The notes: generated by a model not told the origin, from the sequence alone. 64,000 nt of DNA from Alisma plantago-aquatica (GCA_963693085.1 OY856411.1:68003001-68067000), one strand, 5' to 3'. Positions 42,284 through 55,370 are shown, counted from the first letter of the stretch. Program-made: numbers and translations.

Positions 42284-44508
42284 TGTTGGTATGTATGGCC
42301 TGAGAGCCAATCATGGGATGATTGGTGGGATACATTAAGATTGATTTGACTAACATCAAAGGCAAGATTCCAATTCTTTCTGGTTCAGTCATATGAGATA
42401 GTGATAGAACAAATTGAATGTCTAGAGAATGACAGTACTCAATCACGTATGCCTTCAGGTTAAGGACCTGAACGATGAGATCATACGGATGCTAAGAGTT
42501 TGTACATTCTTGTTATGTCCCTAGTCGGATGTCATTGTGGAAGGTAGATAGACAACAGTGACACACAAGACTAGATTGTGGTGTTGGTTGATGATAGAAT
42601 ATCATTAGTCATGATATAGAGATATCAAATCAAACACATAGGTACTTGTTAGAGAACAAGTGTACCGGACAGACCCACTGTGAGTTTGACACATGGAACC
42701 ATGACATGGTAGTCACAGTCATCACTCACATTGATGGTGGTGAGTGTGATTCTTTGACCTGAAATCACTACACTCAAAACATGTTGTTGGGCACACCTTG
42801 ACATCATCAAACACAGTCCTAAAACATGGGTTGTTATAAAGGTGATGATTGGGTGGCTTTGACACATGAGGCTTTTGAGGGGTGAGTGATAGATATGGGA
42901 TTTGTCCCTCCTGAGGGAGTTTGATATCCAAGGCCACTTGATGAGTAGGATTGAAATAGGCGTGTGCACACATGTGTGAATTAGTATGTGATATTGATGT
43001 CATACATATCTCTTACAATCTACTCTAAGATCAAGAAAGTGAATGAATGTTGACAGGATGACTGTTCCATGCCTCGAGTTCATTCAGGATATCAGTGACA
43101 AAGGAATTATACATTCGTTGTAACACCAATCATGGATTGTAGGATTGAAAGTTGTTCTCCAACTTTCTACTTTCACTTGGGTAGTACTGATGTGTGACTA
43201 GGCACCGCTCTTTGCTTGTGAAGTTATAAGTGTTACGGACTTTCACTGCCAATGTGAAATGGACATGTAGGGTCACACACATAGGATTTAACCTAGAAGA
43301 GAAGTTTTGTCCACAATCAATGTTTAGATTGATTACTAAAGGAGTTTAGTATCTCAATTAAACACTCAATCAATTGATAGCTCAATATCATATTGTTCAA
43401 GGTGTTGGACAAATTGATTGGAGTATCGGATTGATTCAAATCACAATTGACTGATTCTTCACAATCTGCACTCCCAACCGATCGGTTCATGTGATGAACT
43501 GGTCGGCTGAGCTTGGTGAACCGGTCGACTCAAGTGTTGAATCGATCGGCTCAAGATCAGGGTGAATCGATTGCTTCAAGTGTTGAAACGATCGATTCAA
43601 CTGGTGCAACCGAGCAAGTTGGGAAAGTAAGATTGGTGAGAATTTTCCTTTCATTTCAATTGCCCAATTTGATTGGGAAATAGGATTGGTATTCGATACC
43701 AATTAGAAACAAAAGAAGGAAAGTTAATCGGGAACTGACCAGGAACACCAACCGATCAGTTCACTTGTGAACCGACCGGTTCACTTGTGAACCGACCAGT
43801 TCAGGTCCCCAACTGACTGTTTCAGTTATGAAACGATCGGTTTAGGTTGTGAGTTGGTTGCTTTTGTGGAAAATCTTGAACCCTTCTACTACTGTTTTTA
43901 GTCCCGCATTTCCTGGGATAGAGAACCTTGTCCCATGACCCTCCTATATATATAGGGGTATTGGGGGCTTCTCAAGGTACAACTCAGTGCAACCAGTTGC
44001 TCTGCGAAGTTGTCATTCTCTCTGGTTTTGGTAACCGAGAGAGCCCGAGCAAGTGCTACCCGCAAAGGGAGGTGCAGCAAGGGAAAGACAACTGCAGTTG
44101 CAACTGGAAGCAGGAGAGTGTGTTGGAGACTAGTACATCAATAAGAGGGTGCGACTCCTTCCAACTCCTTGTGGGACAAGGGGTGTGGAGTTCCAAGTGG
44201 TCCGTGTGGACTACTTCAGAGGTGGGAGGTTTCTGCCACTCAGGAGGACAACTGTCAACCCGACAGTCTGGTGAGACCAGGAGTCGTCAGTCCTGGTGCG
44301 ACGAGGAGCTGCACAGACACCGTCGAAGACCGGAGTTGAAGATCGCGCAAGGCACGAGATATTGTCTCCGAGCAAGCCTCGGGACAAGGTATGATTCCAC
44401 AAACCGTCCTTTCCTATTATATAGACGTTGACGCGTTTCCTTGTTCCGGGTCTGGGGGAGAAAATTTTTTGTTTCCGCTGCCTTCTCTGCCTCCCCTAAA
44501 ACCCAACA
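42284..44508 (+). repeat. 3' LTR of element C (2225 bp)
   Basis: TGTTGGTATGTATG...ACCCAACA, collinear with 35423-37665 (about 5-6 percent different in the first 175 bp by eye). Palindrome clusters at 43470-43600 and 43735-43850. Confidence 0.93.
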
Positions 44509-44513
44509 GTTAG

Positions 44514-45299
44514 CATTTCAAATAGGGTTCCAAATTGTCTGTTGCATTTTCCCATTCGTGCCCACACTCTGATGTGTGGCTGCTACAACCATTTGCATAG
44601 TCCAGTTGTCACTTTTTACATTGAAAAGTCCATTTAGGGACGGATAGTAGTAAACATATTTTTCTTATAAGGTTATAATGGGGATTTTTTGAATAATTGG
44701 AATCAGTTCAACATTGAAAGAACTCAACACCTTCGGTTTCCAAGTTAAATTGTCTTTATCAATTAGCTCAACAACAGTGCTAGGATAAGTCCCATAAAAT
44801 TCTCTATGACAAAGACATCAAGCAGCCTGTATGCCAGTTGAACCTGATTTCACCCTCTATTACATCCAGCTACAAGATGCATTTTAGGGTGCTTGCAACC
44901 AGTTGCTTGTTGCTTTAATCCAAACCAAGTTCAGTTTTCACAGTAAACCGAGGTGAGAACGATGTCTTTGTTGATTTGATCCATACGATAATTTTCTTTT
45001 ATTTTAGATGATGACTGTTCTCGATTGCTAATATTAGATGGGAATAACCAACTCATTGCGGCATTGATAACCATCTCAGTGTGATTATTAGTGGCATCTT
45101 GGTTGAGATGCATTTTAGGATGAATTTTAAAGGGTAAATTGTATGGTAGAAAGCACCACTCCATTGCTTTTGTTCCTCCTGCAAAAGAGCATTTGTATTT
45201 TTTTCTTAGGAATTATATCAGACAAGTTAATTGTAACTTATACTCAAACCTGTAAGTATGACAACAAAGTAATTGTAAGTTATACTCAAATATGTAAGT
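44514..45299. other. No recognisable gene
   Basis: AT-rich sequence between element C and the MITE. No ORF with similarity, no splice pattern I trust and no repeat partner elsewhere in the window. Confidence 0.4.
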
Positions 45300-45470
45300 A
45301 TGAAAACCAAGGAAGCACAGACACGTTTCTTGGCAGGGACACTGACACAGACACGACAAATTTCAAAAATGCAGGACACGGACACGACATTGGACGAGGG
45401 GAAAATATTTTTTAATATATCCATATATGTCGGTGTATTATGTCTGAACTGGAATTTATTTTTTGTCCAG

Positions 45471-45473
<3 letters not shown>

Positions 45474-45517
<44 letters not shown>
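45474..45517. repeat. AT dinucleotide microsatellite, about 22 units
   Basis: Uninterrupted AT repeat inside the MITE. Confidence 0.95.
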
Positions 45518-45519
<2 letters not shown>

Positions 45520-45899
45520 CTTATATGCATATAGAGGTGTGTCTTGGTGTGTGTATTAGAAACGATGTCAAGAAGAAAACTTAACAAGTATTTTTTGTAA
45601 ATATAGTATATTACATAATATTTATATATGAGTTCATGTTACCCATTTAACCAACTGATTAGACCATAATTTGATTCTAAATATCTGATTCAGCTTAGAA
45701 TTTACATATTTTTTTCCCAAGAGATTTGCTTGTAATTGTGATCAGATCTCAGCTATATGTTACATTTTCTCAGTAATACGACATAAACAGTAGTTGTATA
45801 TTCAACATTTGCATTGTGCAATAGGCTATTAGAGCAACATCTGCTTCTGTAGTGACGTGTCCAGGAAGTGTCTAGGCACTGCCCAGCTATGTTCGGGGT

Positions 45900-46015
45900 G
45901 CAGAAAAAAACCAAAATGAACTGGACACGTCCCAACCGTGTCCAAAACGTTTTGGGCCGTGTCCGGGAAGTGTCTGTGTCCAAAACGTTTTGGACCGTGT
46001 CCAAAACGTGTCCGA
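45900..46015. repeat. CCAAAACGTTTTGG palindromes in the MITE
   Basis: Two exact copies of the 14-bp palindrome CCAAAACGTTTTGG, each flanked by CGTGTC-type sequence, plus a further half unit CCAAAACGTGTCC. Confidence 0.85.
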
Positions 46016-46064
46016 CACAGACACGAGGGCTGTCTAGAAGTGTCCATGCTTCCTTGATGAAAAT

Positions 46065-46746
46065 TAAGATCATAATTGTAAGGATATTAGGATCTTAGAC
46101 CCCTCCTAATTGCATTGAATACATGTTACAGCTGGACTGCCTCACAGATCTAACCCATACTATGAGGATAATGATGCTTGGATATAGTGACAATGAGCAA
46201 TATAAGTTGGATGACATTGACATCATAACATAATAATGCTATTACATATCTTATGGCATTATATTTCAATGTTAGTACATCGATTGTCATTTCATCATGC
46301 TAAAAACTCGAGAGCCAAAGGATTCACCTCAAGCTTTTCGTCACTTCTGCTTACAGTCTAGGAGCACTAGATGAAGTACATATGACCTTGCCTGCAGTTT
46401 TATGAAGCTTGGAAAGCACAAAACTTCTATGCACCTTGGTGTTTTGAGAACTTTGTGCATCATGTTTACTTGAACGGGAACATGATGTCTGACATACAAC
46501 TCCTCACAATAATGCATAGGTAAGCATTTTGCCTTTTTATTTTGTGCTATGTTCAATTTTGCAATTATAATAAGGCGGCTTAGTCATTGAAAAGCTTCAA
46601 TGTTATCTCCAAATGAGCATCTGGTTTCAAATTTTTTTGGGCACAACACTTGTTTCAAATCATCTTATGTAGGAAGAAATGCTTTGCTCTTCATTGAAAT
46701 TATTAGATGATAATGCCACTTGAACAGTAGGCTCACTATACCTTTT
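46065..46746. other. No recognisable gene
   Basis: AT-rich sequence between the MITE and element B. No coding or structural signal recognised. Confidence 0.4.
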
Positions 46747-46916
46747 TATTAGAGAGTCTGTTTATTTATATTATTAAGTGTCTTTGTAATATGGGTCCAA
46801 GTATGTCTTGGCCCATTAGGTTTAGGTTGTGTCATGTATGCTTCCCCCTTCTTCTATATAAGGAGGGAGACTCCTCTTATCTAATACAACAAGTAGCCGT
46901 CTTCTATTATTCCAGA
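46747..46916 (+). repeat. 5' LTR of element B
   Basis: TATTAGAGAGTC...ATTCCAGA, with TATA box CTATATAAGGAGG near 46853-46866. Confidence 0.85.
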
Positions 46917-48775
46917 TGATATCAGAGCAGTGATCCAATCCTAATCTAAAGGAACCATTTTTCACCAATTTCTTCTGTGCATGTAACTATCTATTGAATC
47001 CCTACATTTTTCCTTTTATTTTTTAAGAAGATCTAGCCAATCTGTCTGTCTTGTACTTCTGGTCATCCCCTTCTTCAAATCTCGGCCCTACCCTGACTGC
47101 TTTGCGATACGGCACAACCTTCCGCGGTCGCCAACTACCACCAAGCAACTTGCTTCCAGCCTCCAACACCCTATACCCTGTCACATCCTACAAGCCCCAG
47201 AATCCGCTCACCAACCCTACCGCACATCCACTGGAGAACCGCTGCCGGAACTGGCTATTTACTGTTAGGCGTTGTCGATTGTCCCTTCACTCGAGCGACG
47301 TCCCTGGCCCGCACAAATCTCACTCTCGCGCGCAAAGTAACTGCAACGACATTTCTAGTAGTCTCCTGGTGCGTCTGGCCCCTTCCTTTCAGGTGGCTTC
47401 GGGTCTGACTGTCCGAGAAAGGGGAAGGGGTGGGAGCGAGAACGGCTTCCCACGGTGTAGGGAGTGGCAACTTGCTCCTCTGGAATCCAATCGGCTTGCT
47501 ACTCCCCCTGAAGAAAAGAAATCATGATTCATGGTGACGAGAAGGACACATGTTCCTGGAGCATTTTCTGTCTTTTCTATACTTTTTGTTTCAATCGTGA
47601 CTTTCCGTTTCAATCGTGACTTTCCTTTCCGGTCGCGATTTCCTTTTTTTCTCTTTGCCACCTTCCGCTTGTTCAGCCCCTCCATCTTCCTTAACCAACA
47701 ACAATACATCTTCAGTTGATCGAGGGAAAGGAACAATAATCGAATTGTTTCTTTATTCCATTGCCGGTCAAGGGTCAAAGTACTTTGGACGAGAACTGTC
47801 AAAAACCAAGTTGTTTTATGGAAATAAAAAAAATGCAAATTTAAGATAAGTGCAAGCAGATGCATGGAATCTACTACAGCGGGATATTCGCGACCGCTTC
47901 ATATATTGTATATTTATTCTACTATGAATGCTTTTGCATCAATCTCATCTTCATTCAAGCGGAGAATTTTTTTTTTGTTGCCAAGTGCTATCTTCTTCAG
48001 GGGGTTCATGGACTTCTACTTTTGATATTTACATCTCAAAAATCTTTTATATACTTCTTGGAGAGCTTATTATCTGGAGCTTTATGTCTACCGTTTGCTT
48101 AAGCTAATGGTCTTCTATCTGGCTACGTCGTCTTGACATCCTACTATTTGTCCGTGCTTTATTTGCATGTAGAACTTGTATGTGTTTTATGCATGTCGAC
48201 TTTCTACTTCTGTGTTCTAGCATTCTCTGGCATATCCATGTTTTGACACGTCGACTCTCTTCTATTGTGTTCCAACATTTTCTGGTTTGTTCGTTCTTTG
48301 TTTGCATGTTGACATTGTCCACGTTTTGCGCATATTGACCTTTTTACTTGTTCGTGCCTTTTCTGCATGTCAAATTTCTGCTTCTGTGTGCCAGTACTCT
48401 CTGGCTCGTCTGTGATTAGTTTGCACGTTGACGTGTGACCTAGAACTCTCTAGGGCCTTGATCCAACACTTTCTGGCTACTACGACGACTGTGATGAAGA
48501 TCTTGGTGCCTATCCAGTGTTCTTTCTTTTATTCCAGATGTCATTATGATGATCAAGAAGCCTCCATGCCTGCCTACATATCTGTTTCTTTGGAATATCT
48601 ACTTGAGGGGGAATCTAAGAGTATTTGAGTGCTTGAGTGATTTATTGTAACATTGAGGGGGGGAAATTCTTATATGGGCTTGATTTTATCTTTTTATTTC
48701 TGTCTCTTTGTTTTTAGTCTGACTCTCTGTTTGCAAGCTGATTTGGGATTCTCCCAACTTCAACTTGAGGGGGAG

Positions 48776-48945
48776 TATTAGAGAGTCTATTTATTTATGT
48801 TATTAAGTGTCTTTGTGATATGGGCCCAAGTATGTCTTGGCCCATTAGGTTTAGGTTGTGTCATGTATGCTTCCCCCTTCTCCTATATAAGGAGGGGGAC
48901 TCCTCTTATCTAATACAACAAGTAGCCGTCTTTTATTATTCCAGA
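48776..48945 (+). repeat. 3' LTR of element B
   Basis: Directly after the polypurine tract; only a handful of differences from 46747-46916. Confidence 0.88.
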
Positions 48946-48950
48946 CGTTT

Positions 48951-50839
48951 CAAATAAGGAATTTCTAAGTTGACTCTGCAAAGTATTTGTGGCATACAAC
49001 TCACAAAAACATAATTAACTAATGCGGAAGCGTTCACTAAGCAGCGGATTACCAAAAATCACTAAAAATTAAAACCTTTTTGCCAAGAGGTCCATCAAAT
49101 GAAAATTTTATCACATAGAACAAAAGTAACATATTTACACTGTTTTTCAAAAGTACATAACTTGTATCATCTTTTTTTGTGAATTATAAGCATTTATTAT
49201 CATGTCAAGCTAAACACAGGTAGTATAAAATCTCGAGACACTGAGCCAAAATCTCAAAAGCACTAACTACTACTCCGAGGGCCTGAGAGTACAGAGACGA
49301 CACATAGGACTCTATTTACATCTATACAAGGCATAACAGCCAGTGTCGTCACATGAGACTTCATTGTTGTCCCTGCTGTCCTTCCCCTATTGAAGGATTT
49401 TTGCCTCCTCGCCCGCGTCCACCTAAAAATGTAGTTCCCACGGGGTGAGACAATTGTAAATTGCCCCAGCGAGAGATATAACTCTCTGTCAGTAACATTA
49501 TTATTGCAGCTTAAGAGGATAAATATGCACAGAGGAATAATATTTGTTTAGCAGCAGCTAATTCAATGTCTAACAGAATAAATATTATTCTTATCTAAAA
49601 CATCTGCAGCTATAGCTTGAAAGAGCCACATGTCACTTATTCATTAAGGAATATGAAGAACATGTATAACATTTACTCACTACAGAAACATTACCGCAGT
49701 ATTAACTCTCTTCAGGTCTAGATCATATATCTAAAGCATGGCATTGTCATTGTAGAGTCATGGCATATAGCCATACTCTTTTCACAAAATATTGGGATCT
49801 TAATCTCTCAACTCATAAAGTACATTTCCACTTCTTAACAAATTCATTATCATGACTATAGAATCTGGGTATTTGAACCCTCATCTCATCATAGAACACT
49901 TGTTACCACTTATTAGGTAACTTCATATCTTCAGGTCATCTGACCCAGGACATCATAATTCATGCTACACAATGTATTGCATATAGTACACAAAGCTCAA
50001 TGATTCTTACTACACAAAGCATATGAAGGTTTAGAAAAACTATAAAACATTCTCAATAAACAAGCATCATAGCCCATACCTGGCTATGCTTCTCATCTCA
50101 TCATCCTTGCATGATTAGTATTCATGATAACAATTATAATTCTTTCATCTCATCATCCCTTTTTAGGGTTCATGATTACTCTTTCACATTAGTATCATAC
50201 AACACTAAGTAATACCACTGTTCCCTCTTCAGGGTTTATGGTATCTTTTATATCAGCACCCTTCATTGGGGGTTTTCATAAATAACCACTTGGGTTCTTA
50301 AGATCATATTATTAATGATCATCCCTATTCCATTTCTTTTCAAAGCTAGAGACCAAAATAGATATCATAAGTATTCAAACATACTTATATATCCTCGTCA
50401 TTCATCATTGAATGTGACATCAACACAAGGTATGAGTTTCTCTCTCATCTTTATCAGAATATGATTGTATCATAGTCTATTGATTTGGATTAATCTTTTC
50501 ATAAGGCATATTAGCCTACAATCATCAAGGTACATTACATCTCATTGTAACAATTAACATGACACATTCCATGTATCATCTATTCCAATTATGATGGACT
50601 TATAACACATCCTGGTATATCAGAATTGGGGTGTTAAATGGGATATCTATCATACCTTGATGTATCACTTCCCTCAACACCTTCATCTTTCTTGGGTTTA
50701 TTCACTTAACTTGTATTCGGGTATTTCTCATCATAATACTTATGCACTAGATCATCACATTCATTATGCAATGTATTGGTCATGATTCATCTATTTTAGA
50801 AAACACAACCATTGTCAAAGATATGGACTCACCCTTGAG
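48951..50839. other. Repetitive AT-rich flank, probably part of a larger element interrupted by element D
   Basis: No gene. The stretch contains 'taatgcggaagcgttc' and a G/C-richer patch at 49380-49470, then long AT-rich sequence with loosely repeated 'cttcagg..tcatc' wording. The same character continues after element D at 59958, so the two flanks were probably joined before that insertion. Confidence 0.4.
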
Positions 50840-50844
50840 TCAGG
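50840..50844. repeat. Left target-site duplication TCAGG of element D
   Basis: Identical to 59953-59957 directly after the right LTR. Confidence 0.93.
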
Positions 50845-53086
50845 TGTTGGTATGTATGCCCTGAGAGCCAATCATGAGATGATTGGTGGGATACATTAAG
50901 ATTGAATTGATAAACATCAAAGGCAAGCTTCCAATTCTTTCTGGTTCAGTCATATGAGATAGTGATAGAACAGATTGAATGTCTAGAGAATGACAATACT
51001 CAATGACGTATGCTTTCAGGTTGAAGACCTGAACAATGAGATCATACAGATGCTAAGAGTTTGTACATTCTTGTTATGTCCCTAGTCAGATGTCATTGTG
51101 GAAGGTAGATAGACACCAACGACACACAAGACTAGATTGTGGTGTTGGTTGATGACAGAATCTCATTAGTCATGATATAGAGATATCAAACCAAACACAT
51201 AGGTACTTGTTAGAGAACAAGTGTATCGGACAGACCCACCGTGAGTTTGACACATGGAACCATGGCATGGTAGTCACAGTCAGTACTCACAGTGATGGTG
51301 GTGAGTGTGATTCTTTGACCTGAAATCACTACACTCAACACATGTCGTTGGGCACACTTTGATATCATCAAACGCAGTCCTGAAACATGGGTTGTTATAA
51401 AGGTGATGATTGGGTGGCTTTCACACATAGGACTTTTGAGGGGTGAGTGATAGATATGGGATTTGTCCCTCCTGAGGGAGTTTGATATCCAAGTCCACTT
51501 GATGAGTGGGATTGAGATAGGTGTGTGCACGCATGTGTGAATCAGTATGTGATATTGATGTCATACATATCTCGTTCAATCTACTCTGAGATCAAGAAAG
51601 TGAATGAACGTTGATAGGATGACAATTCCATGCCTTGAGTTCATTCGGGATATCAGTGACAAAGGAATTATACATTCGCTGTAACACCTTTCACAGATTG
51701 TAGGATTGAAAGTTGTTATCCAACTTTCTACTTTCACTTGGGCAACAATGATGTGTGACTAGGCACCGCTCTTTGCTTTTGAAGTCATAAGTGTTATGGA
51801 CTTTCACTGCCAACGTGAAATGGACATGCAGGGTCACACACATAGGATTTAACCTAGAAGAGGAGTTTTATCTACAAGCAATGTTTAGATTGATTACTAA
51901 AGGAGTTTAGTAATTCAATTAAACACTCAATCAATTGATAGCTCAATCTCATAATATTAAAGGTGTTGGACACATTGATTGGAGTATTGGATTGATTGAA
52001 AATGCAATTGACTGATTCTGCACAACCTGTACTCCCAACCGATCGGTTCATGTGATGAACCGGTTGGCTGAGCTTGGTGAACCGGTCGGCTCAAGTGTTG
52101 AGCCGATCGGCTCAAGATCAGGGTGAACTGATTTCTTCAAGTGTTGAAACGATCGATTCAAGTGGTACAAACAAGCAAGTTGGGAAAATAGGATTGGTGA
52201 GAATTTTCCTTTCATTTCGATTTCCCTATTTGATTCGGAAATAGGATTGGTATTCGATACCCATTAGAAACAAAAGAAGGAAAGTCAATCGAGAACCGAC
52301 CAGGACCACCAACCGACCGGTTCACTTGTGAACCGACCGGTTGAGGTGTCTCAACCGACCGGTTCACTTGTGAACCGATCGGTTCAGGTCCCCAACCGAC
52401 CGTTTCAGTTGTGAAACGATCGGTTTAGGTTGTGAGTTGGTTGCTTTTGTGGAAAATATCGAACCCTTCTACTCCTGCTTTTAGTCCAGCATTGCCCAAG
52501 ATGGAGAACCCTATCCCATGACCCTCCTATATATAGGGGTATTGGTGGCTTCTCAAAGTACAGCTTAGTGCAACCAGTTGCTCTGCAAAGTTTTCGTTCT
52601 CTAGTTTTGGTAACCGAGAGAGCCTAAGCAAGTGCTACCCGCAAAGGGAGGCGCAACAAGGGAAAGACAATTGCAGTTGCAACTAGAGGCAGGAGAGTGT
52701 GTTGATGACTAGTAAGTCAAAATAAGGGTGCAACTCATTCTACTTCTTTGTGGGACAAGGAGTGTGGAGCTCTAGGTGGTCTGTGTGGACTACTTCAGAG
52801 GCGGGAGGTTACTGCCGCTCAGGAGAACCACTGTCAACCTGACAGTCCGGTGCGATGAGGAGTCGTCAGTCCCAGTGTGACCAGGAGCTGCACAGACACC
52901 GTCGAAGACCAGCTTTAAATACTGTGCAAGGCGTGAGGTATTGTCGCCAAGCAAGCCTCGCGACAAGGTATGATTCCAAAAACCATCCTTTCCTATTATA
53001 TAGACGTTGACGCGTTTCCTTGTTCTGGATTTGGGGGAGAAAATTTTTGTTTCCACTGCCTTCTCTGTCTCCCCTAAAACCCGACA
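50845..53086 (+). repeat. 5' LTR of element D (2242 bp)
   Basis: TGTTGGTATG...AACCCGACA. Palindrome clusters at 52035-52160 and 52290-52430, TATA box CCTATATATA at 52527-52536. Confidence 0.94.
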
Positions 53087-53534
53087 GTGGTATCAGAGCC
53101 ACGTCAACTGCTCTATATTTTACGAATATCAATATGATCGATTTTGGTTTGTCGCCTTTATTTATTACATACGATGTGAATAATATTGGCTTTATGCATG
53201 TCCAAACCTAAATCCACAAATCCCAAATTACATATATGATATGTATTATTAATGCACTCGATATGCGTCGCCCTTAAATGAGTTTTTGTTGGATGTGTAG
53301 CATGATTATGGCCTATAAACCCCTAAATCTGTATGTGATTGTTTGTGGTTGCTTGCATCTTGGTCTGCGCACCGATCTTCCCTCTCCTATTCCTTATGTA
53401 ACTCGAAATAATTCGAGATTATTTCCTACCTTTGCTCCCCCCGAATGTAACTCGGGGTTTCCCTTTTAAGCAATGTAAAATTAGGATAGATTTTATTTCC
53501 TGTTATGTCGAAGATCGGTAGACATCTGACGACA

Positions 53535-53730
53535 GCTGAAACGACCGGTTCAAGGAGTGAACCGATCGGTTGAAGTTCCAGACGATCGGTTCAAGGAGTG
53601 AACCGATCAGTTGATGACCGGTTCGAGGAGAAAGACGAGCAGGTGGTGGCCAGAAGGAGATGCACGACGACCAGGCGAACCGATCGGTTGGAGGAGCCAA
53701 CCGATCGGCTGGTAGCACCCAGACGACCGG
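53535..53730. repeat. Internal ACCGATCGGTT palindromes in the leader of element D
   Basis: GACCGGTTCAAGGAGTGAACC, then CGATCGGTTGAAG, and CGATCGGTTGGAGGAGCCAA, then CCGATCGG: successive near-perfect hairpins with 5-8-nt loops, matching the LTR motif. Confidence 0.75.
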
Positions 53731-54527
53731 GTCAGACCAAGGAAGTCGTTCATGTGATGAATTGATCTACTCCAAAGGCAAAGCACAGAGTTCATCTTGT
53801 ACAGGTTGCATGTGATGTAGACCTAGATGGCCGTGATTCCTCATGGCTCGAGGAATCACATTAGGATGGCCATAATCATTGCTATTTATCGTTATGCATG
53901 CTTTATGTGGGATATAGCATGTATATGATACATACTATGTATTGTGGTGATTGGATATGTATATGTATATAAAAAACAAATCCCTCATTAAATATTAAGT
54001 TTTAGATTCCTTCCAAATGCGACACACGTGAAAAGCTTGATCGACCAAGTGTGGGCACGCCCAAGAGTGGTGCACCGTCTATCTTGTGGAAGTATGAAGG
54101 ATGAATGTGTGGGTCTGCCCAAGCAGGGTGCATATTCATCGTGTTGGCTTTGGGTCGGACTTAACAAGGTGACCTAGATAGGATGTAGCGCCTTGAGGCA
54201 TGGAGATGATCATGGCAAGGAGTTGCATATGACATCTTATCAAGAGTTGCATATGATGCAATTGGCAAAAGTTGCCTACCTGAGATATCTATGTTGTGGG
54301 TGACAACCCTAGCTGGTTCATGACTTGGAGGATTTCAGGATCTTGCCCACTAGAAGGTTGTATGTTGTAATCTTCCGAATTGATGGTGAGGGCTATCAAT
54401 TTGAACTAAAATAGTGGGAGCGATAATCAATTAAAGGCCTAATTATATCATCAAATTTTCAAATCAATCAAATAAGTCAAAAATGAGTTTTTGGACTAAA
54501 ATTGCATATTTTCCTTTTGTAGTACAA

Positions 54528-55370
54528 ATGGCAACAAACAACAATAACTTTTCTTTGCGATCGGTCCTTGACAAGGACAAGCTAAATGGGACAAACTTCC
54601 ACGACTGATATCGGACATTGAGAATTGTTCTCACTCAAGAGCGTAAGCTCTATGTCCTGGATACTCCAATTCCAGAGGAACCCGCTCCTAATGCACCAAA
54701 GGCAGAAAGGGATGCTTACAAGAAGAATTTTGATGATGTCATTGATGCAAAGTGCTTGATGTTGTGTTCAATGAACCATGAGTTGCATAGGCAACATGAG
54801 AACATGGGTGTCATTGAGATGATTCAGCATCTTAGGAACATGTATGAAGATCAGGCATGACAAGAGAGATACAATGTTTCTAGGGCACTGTTCAAGTGCA
54901 TCATGACAGAAGGAGATCCAGTTTGTCCTCACACACTCAAGATGATTGGATATGTGGAGAACCTACAGAGACTGGTATTTCCACTGAGCCAAGAGTTGTC
55001 TACTGACGTGATACTGCAATCGTTGCCAGAATCCTACAGTCAGTTTGTGATGAACTACAACATGAACAACTTTGATAGGCCACTGTCAGAGATGTTGGGC
55101 ATGTTGAGGACAGCCGAGATACAGATGAAGAAGGACAAGCCTAAGTTTGTGATGGTGATCAGGAGCAAGAAAGGCAAGTCCAAGCACAAGGGCAAGGGCA
55201 AAGCTAAGAAAGGTTTTGATGCTAGCCAGGAGCCCAAGTCGTCTTCAGCTCTCAAGGCCAAAGGAGGCGTGACCAATAAAGGAAATTGCCACCATTGTCA
55301 AAAGCTAGGACATTGGAAAAGGAATTGTCCTCTCTATCTGGAAGAACAAAAGAAGAAGGAGACAACTTAA
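54528..55370 (+). pseudogene. Copia gag of element D, two in-frame stops
   Basis: Gag forms the particle that packages element RNA. From ATG 54528 (MATNNNNFSLRSVLDKDKLN) one frame runs 281 codons to a stop at 55368-55370, interrupted by TGA at 54606-54608 and 54858-54860. It shows the UBN2-type Copia gag pattern (TPIPEEPAPNAPKAERDAY; LSQELSTDVILQSLPESYSQF), a Lys-rich stretch (KKGKSKHKGKGKAKK) and a perfect CX2CX4HX4C knuckle (CHHCQKLGHWKRNC). Pol should follow but is only a remnant. Each stop can come from a single G-to-A or C-to-T change (TGG or CGA to TGA). Confidence 0.9.

Larger units (their letters stand above)
35423..44508 (+). mobile_element. Copia-derived non-autonomous LTR retrotransposon C (9.1 kb)
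   Basis: LTRs at 35423-37665 and 42284-44508, a tRNA-Met primer site, decayed gag and pol remnants, polypurine tract GCAAGTGGGAGTC (about 42271-42283), and a perfect target duplication GTTAG at 35418-35422 and 44509-44513. The left LTR starts TATTGG where the others have TGTTGG. Its interior is collinear with element D, including the same loss of the RT active-site block. Confidence 0.93.
45308..46056. mobile_element. hAT-type MITE or foldback element (749 bp)
   Basis: Ends CAAGGAAGCACAGACAC and GTGTCCATGCTTCCTTG are inverted repeats with a perfect CAAGGAAGC terminus. Flanks ATGAAAAC (45300-45307) and ATGAAAAT (46057-46064) are an 8-bp duplication with one change, which fits hAT. Internally it has an (AT)n run and several GTGTCC/GGACAC motifs, but no transposase. 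Confidence 0.8.
46747..48945 (+). mobile_element. Small non-autonomous LTR retrotransposon B (related to A)
   Basis: LTRs 46747-46916 and 48776-48945 (170 bp each, very similar), a mutated tRNA-Met primer site (TGATATCAGAGCAG from 46917), polypurine tract TTGAGGGGGAG (48765-48775). Flanks CTTTT and CGTTT agree at 4 of 5 positions. The 1.86-kb interior has no credible protein gene; the 158-codon plus-strand ORF at 47051-47527 resembles nothing I know. The 3' part is collinear with element A. Confidence 0.82.

Noticed and set aside
47051..47527. 158-codon ORF in small element B
   Set aside because: No recognisable domain, not conserved in element A, and located in a C/G-rich non-coding interior.
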